Source: Trichinella spiralis
Taxonomy: Eukaryota > Nematoda > Enoplea > Trichinellida > Trichinellidae
NCBI GenBank assembly: GCA_000181795.3
Contig: CM012954.1
Location: 11,124,714 to 11,188,713 of the forward strand
Length of the DNA: 64,000 nt
Direction of reading: 5' to 3'
Both the position numbers and the translations under genes were made by a program. The notes beneath the pieces are model-generated. The model was not told the DNA's origin. It did no database searches and was given only the letters and a program-made list of their open reading frames with translations. Shown here piece by piece: positions 57,381 through 64,000 of the stretch; the first letter of the stretch is position 1; every line of letters begins with the position of its first letter.

Positions 57381-59053
57381 TTCCATTTGCTATTTTGTTG
57401 ATTTTCTTGTTATACAGATTTACTTGCAGTTGCTCGTCCGCAGAGTTTTATTTATTACTAAATACATATATTTGCATAGTTGCTACTTTTTCTTTATTTT
57501 TTTATTTGATTCAACAGAAGAAAATTTTCAAATTTTGAAAAAAAATTGTCGAACGTAAAATGACATGATAAATAATTGTTGTTGTGCATCAAAGACTGAC
57601 TGAAACGCAACAGATCAGAGGAACAGGCGACAAATGCAAAATGAGTAGAGTAACGTACGGCGAGTTGTTTCCCGAAATGGTAATTTCATGAAATATGTAA
57701 TTTCTCATTGTCATTAAAGGTGAAAAATTAAATTAGAAATGGACTTGTAAGATTAAATTTTTGCATTAGAATAAAAATGTTCAGAACTGGAATTAAATAT
57801 CAAACCGCATTTTAAAATGCGATTTGATGTTTACAGTCATTAATGATAAGTAGGTAGGTAGTAAATCGACAGACCATCTCAGAGGTATGTAAGCGTTTGT
57901 ATGCACGGTTTTTATTTCTGGTTGAGTGAAGTGGCAGTGCGTTTTTTTGTATTTATATTGAAGTATTTTTTACTTTTCGTGATAAGCAACTAATTATATA
58001 CTTCATGCAACTATTCGACAACGGTTTAAGAAAAAACAAGATTTGCCAGAATTCAACATCATTTGCATCAAAGCATTATTGTTTATTATTGATTTTTAAA
58101 TGCATCAAAACTGAATTATTCTCATTAATTGTTTCTCCAACACTTTAAAATAAAATGCAAAATTGCATTTTTTAGTCGGTATGGCGTGTTAAATAGCTGC
58201 TAGTTCTTTTTTGAAATTCAAACACTAAAAAGAATTCTAAACTGTTGTAAGTTGGTTATTTGTATGCGTAACTTTGGTCACAGAACTATCTTGCTTGATT
58301 AACTAAATGAATTACTTGCAAAATCAAATTCGATGTTTTTGACTTTTTCAACACTTTTTTTGACTTTAATATTTTAGGCCGTTTATGCAGTGCTTATTTA
58401 TTATAAAAATTGAATGGTCGTCGGCAGAGTTTGGTTTTTTCACTTTTCCAGTTGAAAATATTTTCCCTTGTTCTTCGTTTTTAATGCTGAAATTATTTAC
58501 ACTTGAATTAAGCATTTCGTTTATTTGATTTTTACATCGATCATTCATCTTGCAAATATTGTTTCGAATACAAAAGAACATGAAATCCAAAATTACCTTT
58601 ATACATTACAATCATTATTTATGATTTTCAGAAATTCTGTTGTTTGCATACTCCGCAATTGGAAATTACGTTTTCATATCTGCTCCTATAGATTATAATT
58701 TTCTTCATACATTGCATTCTAAAACAGACATGCCACAGCACATGGCATTTCAGAAATTTCAATAATCTTCTTACAAAATGTCATGCTAAGCATACAACAG
58801 CATTCGTTATTCGTCAACATTGATACTATTACAAAAAGCAATTGGCCAAAACAACATCCATACATCAGCTATAAACACGAAATTTGAGCAGTCGCTTTTC
58901 AACTTTGGTAACTTATAAATAAAATTCTGTAACATACTGTAAATTGATTGCCAAATCACTGATAATAAGGTTACACAGTAATAGACCAATCAGAGAAAAG
59001 TAAACTTGCATGCATAATTAAAATTTCATTTGGGTGATTTTCTCTGAACTGCT
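57381..59053. other. Intergenic AT-rich region with one orphan first-exon candidate
   Basis: It contains the 3' UTR of the RCC1-repeat gene, then AT-rich DNA. At 57641-57679 an ATG opens a 13-codon frame (MSRVTYGELFPEM) ending exactly at a GTAATT donor, as a short first exon would, but no matching second exon was found. Nothing else supportable. Confidence 0.35.
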
Positions 59054-59095
59054 ATGGTGCGTAACAAAAGTGCAAATGAAAGAAACAGGATCAAG
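59054..59095 (+). other. Candidate first exon feeding the tandem exon-like cassettes
   Basis: ATG followed by 13 codons (MVRNKSANERNRIK) and a GTAAAA donor, phase 0. The first exon-like cassette of the tandem repeat (60183-60273) starts in phase 0 and ends in phase 1; joining them would give a short, very basic and charged protein. The sequence also resembles the start of the cassette itself, so it could be a diverged fragment of an extra unit. No homology recognised. Confidence 0.25.
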
Positions 59096-59579
59096 GTAAA
59101 AATTTAATTTCAAAACATATTTCCTTGACAAATTCTCATGAATGTATGTATATTTAAGTATTTAAGCCTGTTTAATTTCAATATGCACAAAAATTGTGAA
59201 GCACTTAGGACAAAATTCTCGATTATAAATTGTTCAACGTTGAAGATTTTCAAAAAATTAACATTGTAGTTTGTTATTTTACGTAGGCGACTAGATTTAA
59301 TTGTAGAATTCGTTGAAGGTTTCAATTTTCACCTGCTTATGGCATTGAATTTTATTGTGAACAGAACAGGTCGAATATCACTAAGCGCTCAGTATTTTCT
59401 ATTATGCAAGACACCAAAATGCCGTTTTTTGTACACAGAATCATTTAACTTATATTATAACTTTATATTATATTTTCAAAATTTAGATAATCAGAGACAT
59501 TAGGTAAATTAAATTTTTATGTCCGGTTAATTTTGTCTGTCAGCATCAGCAGTTTGAGTGCCTATATTTTGGTGAAAAG

Positions 59580-60586
59580 CTTTTTGCGATGAGTTCCATT
59601 TATGTAGGAAATTTTTGAATTTTCAGACCTCAAATTCAAACATACAAAGACTTGTTTTGATTAAGTCAATGTTTTTGTTATGGTGTTTTCTGTCCGATAG
59701 TTTATATTTTGACTGAATTTTCAAATAGTCCTTATTGGTAGAATTGAACAGTACATTTCTCCTGTTGATTGCGGCATAGATTAGAATTGATGCTCACCAA
59801 GAAGTTCCAATGCACAAAAACCGGTTTCCAGCGCTGCGCTATGCAAATAACGATCACCATAAAGGTACTTTATCATCAGTTGGGGTGCACTTGTTTGTTT
59901 GACTTACGTGGCAAGTGGTAGCGCCGTAAAACGTTCTCTCAGTTCATGACGTTAAATGGATGCTGAAGTCGATTTTAAATTGCTGAAAAGTAATTCCTTT
60001 TTCCACTTGTGTTATTTTTCTTCAAACCACTTGTATACTCATTTTGCAAATGATGATTTTGCAAATGATGCAAAATTAAAAATCAGTTAATTGTTACATT
60101 AAAAAAAATACAGTTTTCAGTTTGTTGTAACTTTTACTATATGATGAAGCGAGAACAATTTTGATTTAATAGCATTTTACAGGTACAGAGAATGGAGCAA
60201 AGAAAAAGTGAAAACACGGACGATATCGAAGCAAATCACGGACGGCACGAAGCAGAACAAGAGAAGACAAAAGGTAAATGCGATTTTTTCTGTGTGCTTA
60301 TTTTGTACGGCTGTGATAAGGTAGTTAATTAAGTTACCTAAGTTTGTAATATGTAAGATATTTTTTGATGTAAACTGTACTTTTTGTTTTTCATATTTTG
60401 TCGAGATGAGGTAAGAATTCATCTTTACAAGATTGTCTATCTCACGTAAACCGCTTATAATGCTGCGCGCGTAGATTTGTCTGTTGTGCACCTCAGCATT
60501 TATTGCAAATCATCTTCTCAGTAGCTAAACAGGCTTTCACTTGAAGATTACTCACTTGAAAGCGTCTTATTGTACCACAAATCAAC
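59580..60586 (+). repeat. Tandem repeat unit 1 of 3 (about 1 kb)
   Basis: First of three diverged direct repeats. Order of shared blocks: CCATTTATGTAGG start box, TTTTTGTTATGG box, a conserved 120-bp core (59819-59940), the GATGAAGCGAGAAC box (60143) and an exon-like cassette flanked by TTTTACAG and GTAAAT (60183-60273). Spacing to unit 2 is about 990 bp. Similarity is highest in the core and cassette, lowest in the AT-rich spacers. Confidence 0.85.
59819..59940 (+). ncRNA. Conserved core of the tandem unit, candidate structured RNA (copy 1)
   Basis: This roughly 120-bp block is the best conserved part of the three units (others at about 60841-60963 and 61851-61970). It contains GCGCTATGCAAATAACGATC and a self-complementary ATAAAG-GTA-CTTTAT, and later a possible TTAC/GTAA plus GGC/GCC stem; some changes in copy 3 keep pairing through G-U wobbles. 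It has no frame open in all three copies, so RNA or a regulatory site is more likely than protein. Strand is uncertain; I do not recognise it as a spliceosomal, spliced-leader or 5S RNA. Confidence 0.3.
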
Positions 60587-61608
60587 TTCCATTTATGTAG
60601 GCCATTTTTGAATTTTGAAATTTCAAATTCAGCCCTTTGGAGGCGTGTTTTGACTAATAAAATGTTTTTGTTATGGCGTTTTCTGCCAGATAGTTTATAT
60701 TTTGACTGAATTGCAAACGTCAAGGTAGGTCATTTTTGAATTTTCAAATAGTCCTTATTGGTAGAATTGAGCAGTGCATTTCTCCTGTTGATTGCGGCAT
60801 AGGTTAGAATTGATCTTCAGCAAGAAGTTCTAACGCACTGAAACCGGTTTCCAGCGCTGCGCTATGCAAATAACGATCTCCATAAAGGTGCCTTATCGTC
60901 GATTAGGGTGCACTCGTTCGTTTGACGTACGTGGCAAGTGGTAGCGCCGTAAAACGTTCTCTCAATTCATGACGTTAAATAATTGCTGAAGACGATTTTT
61001 AATTGCTGAAAAGTAATTCCTCCTTCTTTCTACTTGAGTTACTTTTCTACAAACCATTTGTATACTCATTTTCTAAATAATTATCTTTTAATTAAAAAGT
61101 AGTTAATTATTATATTTCCAAATACATCTTTTAATTTGTTGTTACTTTCACTACGTGATGAAGCGAGAACATTTTTGATTTAATATTTAAAATTTTTACA
61201 GATGTGAACAATGAAGAATAAAAGTGAATACGCAGTCGACACGAATCAAAACGCAGACGGTACGAAGCAGAACAATAGAAGAGAAAAGGTATGCGTGGTT
61301 TCTTGTTCGTCTTGATTCTGTAAGACTGAATTCGAAAGGGTGCAGTTATATCTATGTTAAATTAAGTTATTTAAGCATGTTATATGTAAATTGTAAGTAA
61401 GATGTTCTTCAATGTGAAATTCCATCTTTTGACTTTTATATTATGTTGAGACTAAGTAAGAAGTCATCTTTAGTAAGTATTTTTATCGCCCCTAAGTTTC
61501 TGTCCATAAAAGAACATCAGCATCTATCGAAAATTACTTTTTCATAAGCAAAAATAACGTTCACTTGCAAACGATTTACTTGAAAGTGTCTTTTTGTATA
61601 AGAAATCA
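60587..61608 (+). repeat. Tandem repeat unit 2 of 3 (about 1 kb)
   Basis: Same block order as unit 1, with core at about 60841-60963 and cassette at 61202-61289 (TTTTTACAG before, GTATGC after). The cassette has an in-frame stop in the frame used by units 1 and 3. Spacing to unit 3 is about 1020 bp. Confidence 0.85.
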
Positions 61609-62340
61609 ACTTCCATTTATGTAGGGCATTTTTGAATTTTCAAATCTAAAATTCAAACATGCGAAGGCGTGTTATGACTAAGTTAGTGTTTTTGTTATGG
61701 CGTTTTCTGCCAGGTAGTTTACATTTTGACTGATTTGTAAACGTTAAGGTCATTGTTGAATTTTCAAAGTGAACAGTGCATTTCTCCTGGTCATACTGTA
61801 TCGCGGTATAGGTTAGAGTTTATCGTCAGTAAGAAGTTCCAATGCACAAAAACCGGTTTCCAACGCTGCTCTATGCAAATAACGATCGCCATAAAGGTGC
61901 CTTATCGTCGGTTAGGGCACGCTCGTTCGTTTGACTTACGTGGCACGTCGTAGCGTCGTGAAACGTTCTGTTAGTTTATTTACGGCGTTTCGTTTTTAAT
62001 TGTTGAAAGTATTCCATATTTCTCTTTCTGTTGCTTTTATTTTCGAAACTCTCGTTATAATCATTTTGTTAACGTTATTTTTAATTGAAAATCAGTTACT
62101 TCTTCTATTTGAAAATTCATTGTTCAGTTTTTCAATTTTGCTATGTGATAAAGCGACAAAATTTTTGACTTAACATTTAACATTCTTATAGATATGAACA
62201 ATGAAGAAAAGAAAAAGCGAAAACATGGGCGACTCGTTGAGCAGATCGCGGACGACACGAAGCAGAACAAGAAAAGACAAAAGGTATATGTGGTTCCCCG
62301 TGGGTCCCTATTCTGTAGGTCTGGGCTAGGGATACTTCGA
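61609..62340 (+). repeat. Tandem repeat unit 3 of 3
   Basis: Shares the same boxes, with core at about 61851-61970 and cassette at 62192-62283 (CTTATAG before, GTATAT after). In this copy the cassette is open for 30 codons and very basic (NEEKKKRKHGRLVEQI, DDTKQNKKRQK), with a nuclear-localisation-like KKKRK. Similarity ends at about 62340. Confidence 0.8.
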
Positions 62341-63439
62341 AAGGGTGAAGTTATCCCATAGTTTTAATTAAGTTAAAGGCAAACCTACATGGCTGAGTTT
62401 TTAATTAATGCAGTACTTGGTCTTTCACGCAGCAAAATTTACGTATGCAATTGCTTTCCTGTGTCGGTATAATTTTTGATTATTTTGTAGTTTTTGTTTT
62501 TCTTTTTGAACATTTTTCAAAGCAAATTCTTTTTATTTTTGAATTTATTTTTTCTATTCATTCAAACTTTATTTTTCCCTTCTTTATTATATACATTTGA
62601 TTTTTCAATTCCTCTCATTATTTCTTTTGATTCTTTTTTATTTTCACTTTTTTTCTTCTTGTATTGTACATTTTATTGTTTTTTGTTCAATTTATTTTTC
62701 CAAATATTTTTTCTCTGATTTTTTTACTTTCACTTTAACTTTATAAAAACTCTGACACATGGAAAGCATTGCATACAAATACGTAAACACGTAATAAACC
62801 GTAATGCACATGGAGAAGAAAGAAGAAAAGTGGAGTAAGTCACGAGCGAGTGAACGGATGGTGGATAGGTTGGATCGAATCGGTTGTTGGTCAATTGCGT
62901 TCGTTGCTGAACTGAGGTAAGTTTCGACACGTTGGAGAAGATACGATGTGCCGAAGTCGAGCGTGAAAGGTTCTTCATTACAAAGACACAATGAATAAAA
63001 TATGTTACCATGTTCACAGACGTAACAAAAGGCCAATGCTGCGTTAATTTATAACGATGATGCTCATGTAGGATTAGTTAAAAAGGGGAAAATCATGTTT
63101 GCCATTACTAGTTGCCAGCCAGGAATATTAATTAGCTTATAGGAACAAAAACAAAATAGTTAAAATGGGGAAAATAAAATTAATACACGTAACGCAAGTA
63201 AAATTAATAATGTATATAAAAGTAAGAAAAAATAAGTTTTTTCTTTTAATATAAACTGAGAACAATGCAACAACAACAACATTTCTTTATTAATGAAACA
63301 TTTTATTTTTCACAAAAAGTTTTTTTGTAATAAATGTACAATGTAATACAAACAAACAGATAAAGTCTGGCATAAATGAGTTCTGCGAAATGGCAAACAT
63401 GCCGGAAATGGGACTTGAAATATTTAATGCAGGTGGAGA
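62341..63439. other. Non-coding region with T-rich tract
   Basis: 62470-62720 is an unusually T-rich, polypyrimidine-like tract on the plus strand. 62730-63040 is GC-moderate with overlapping minus-strand open frames lacking recognisable domains. No gene supported. Confidence 0.4.
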
Positions 63440-63770
63440 ATGGAGAGACCAAAAAATGGGCCCCATCCTGGAGCGTGAAGCTCCCTTCCCTTAGACAAGG
63501 GAGAGTGCAAACTCTTCCTTGCTCTTTGGGCAGGCAGAGCGCACGCTCCCCTTCCCTGGAGCGGGGAAAGCCTAGGCTTTCCGCGCTGAAGAGGCGGGTG
63601 AGACTTAGTTGTTTCACCTGCCTCAGATGTGCGGGAAGTTTAGTTTTTTCCCCGCTCCAAGGGGAGGGGGAGATAGTGCGTTTTTTGCCTGCCCAACAGA
63701 GTGGGGGAGATTTTGCATTTTTCCTTGTCTTTAAGGGGGAGGAGATTCGCGCTTTCCATTTTAAAAATTC
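63440..63770. repeat. Hairpin-rich GC-rich element with nested inverted repeats
   Basis: A dense set of short palindromes: GGAGC/GCTCC (63470-63484), CTTCCCTT/AAGGGAG (63484-63503), a perfect 18-bp palindrome GGAAAGCCTAGGCTTTCC (63565-63582), GGCGGGTGA/TCACCTGCC (63593-63622). Longer-range pairs: GGAGCGGGGAAA (63558) with TTTCCCCGCTCC (about 63648), and GGGCAGGCA (63528) with TGCCTGCCC (about 63682). GC content rises sharply against the AT-rich flanks. It looks like a foldback or MITE-like non-autonomous element; no target-site duplication identified. Confidence 0.5.
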
Positions 63771-64000
63771 AATACTAAAGGAGATCACTGTTATTCGTGT
63801 TTTTTTTAAATTTTTTTTAAAAAAAAAGTTTTTGGTTGCGGTGGGGACCTGCCCCCCTAGCTCTCCTGCCCCGTATTGTCCCCCCCACCAAGCCCTGCCC
63901 CGGAGACCCCCACGGCCTCATCGCCTCTAAGTTCCCGTGCCAGCCTTCACGACTTTTTCCAAGATGACCCTGTCGGATCAGGGAACCCGATCCGCCGAAG
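63771..64000. other. GC/C-rich edge segment, possibly part of a repeat element
   Basis: After a short AT stretch, 63840-64000 is C-rich and unlike the rest of the window, ending with a CGGATC/GATCCG inverted pair (63974-63994). Truncated by the window edge. No coding call is possible. Confidence 0.35.

Noticed and set aside
59819-61970. Spliced-leader or U1 snRNA genes in the tandem repeat (ATAAAG|GTA and ACTTACGTGG looked suggestive)
   Set aside because: No convincing Sm-binding site follows, the 5' part does not resemble known nematode leaders, and the ACTTACGTGG motif departs from the U1 5' end and is altered in copy 2.
62494-62718. Phe-rich open frame
   Set aside because: Pure product of the T-rich tract.
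63376-63930. Open frames in both directions across the hairpin-rich element
   Set aside because: Their apparent length comes from GC-rich inverted repeats with few stop codons; the peptides have no recognisable features.

Overview
The window is eukaryotic nuclear DNA, AT-rich, with many short introns (mostly about 45-150 bp, some over 1 kb). The gene set points to a cuticle-bearing ecdysozoan, most likely a nematode: a ZEB/ZAG-1-type zinc-finger homeodomain factor with a nematode-like C-terminus, two NompA/NOAH-type PAN+ZP apical matrix proteins and a third ZP (cuticlin-type) protein. Splice acceptors are unusually relaxed (many end AAG or GAG). I suspect an early-branching nematode (Enoplea/Dorylaimia), but this is inference. 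All exon models were built by hand from reading frame, splice sites and family resemblance.

Layout. 1-14,993: a long stretch dominated by non-coding DNA upstream of the ZEB gene, with GC-richer islands, a good TATA box near 12,683 and a back-to-back pair of ZEB-type E-boxes near 14,666; at least one unrecognised minus-strand terminal exon (969-1139) and another coding-like block (4195-4370). 14,994-17,613 (+): ZEB/zag-1-like gene, two coding exons, 642 aa. 19,377-24,800 (-): four-PAN + ZP transmembrane protein, 11 exons, 806 aa. 27,410-30,276 (-): G-protein alpha-i subunit, 8 exons, 354 aa. 31,910-32,987 (+): CZIB/UPF0587 zinc-binding protein, 7 exons, 158 aa. 33,503-35,351 (+): ZP transmembrane protein, 9 exons, 420 aa. 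35,728-38,090 (-): second PAN+ZP protein, 9 exons, 605 aa. 41,026-48,260 (+): FANCD2, many exons. 48,449-50,933 (-): SRP54. 52,158-57,380 (+): a large protein with a beta-propeller-like N-terminus, a helical middle and an RCC1-repeat C-terminus. 57,381-64,000: sparse DNA with a three-copy tandem repeat of about 1 kb (59,580-62,340) and a hairpin-rich GC-rich element (about 63,440-63,770) running into a GC-rich edge.

How the genes relate. Three ZP genes lie within 19 kb, separated only by housekeeping or signalling genes, so this looks like a local cluster for apical extracellular matrix and cuticle patterning. ZAG-1/ZEB is a neuronal repressor. FANCD2 (interstrand crosslink repair), SRP54 (ER targeting) and CZIB are conserved single-copy-type genes. 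Neighbouring genes alternate in strand and no operon is evident.

Most distinctive points: the tandem triplicated unit with a conserved candidate RNA core and an exon-like cassette; the propeller/solenoid/RCC1 architecture; an unresolved reading frame in FANCD2 exactly at the conserved monoubiquitination-lysine segment; and the relaxed 3' splice-site consensus. I saw no complete retrovirus-like or DNA transposon, no CRISPR array and no convincing rRNA or tRNA gene.
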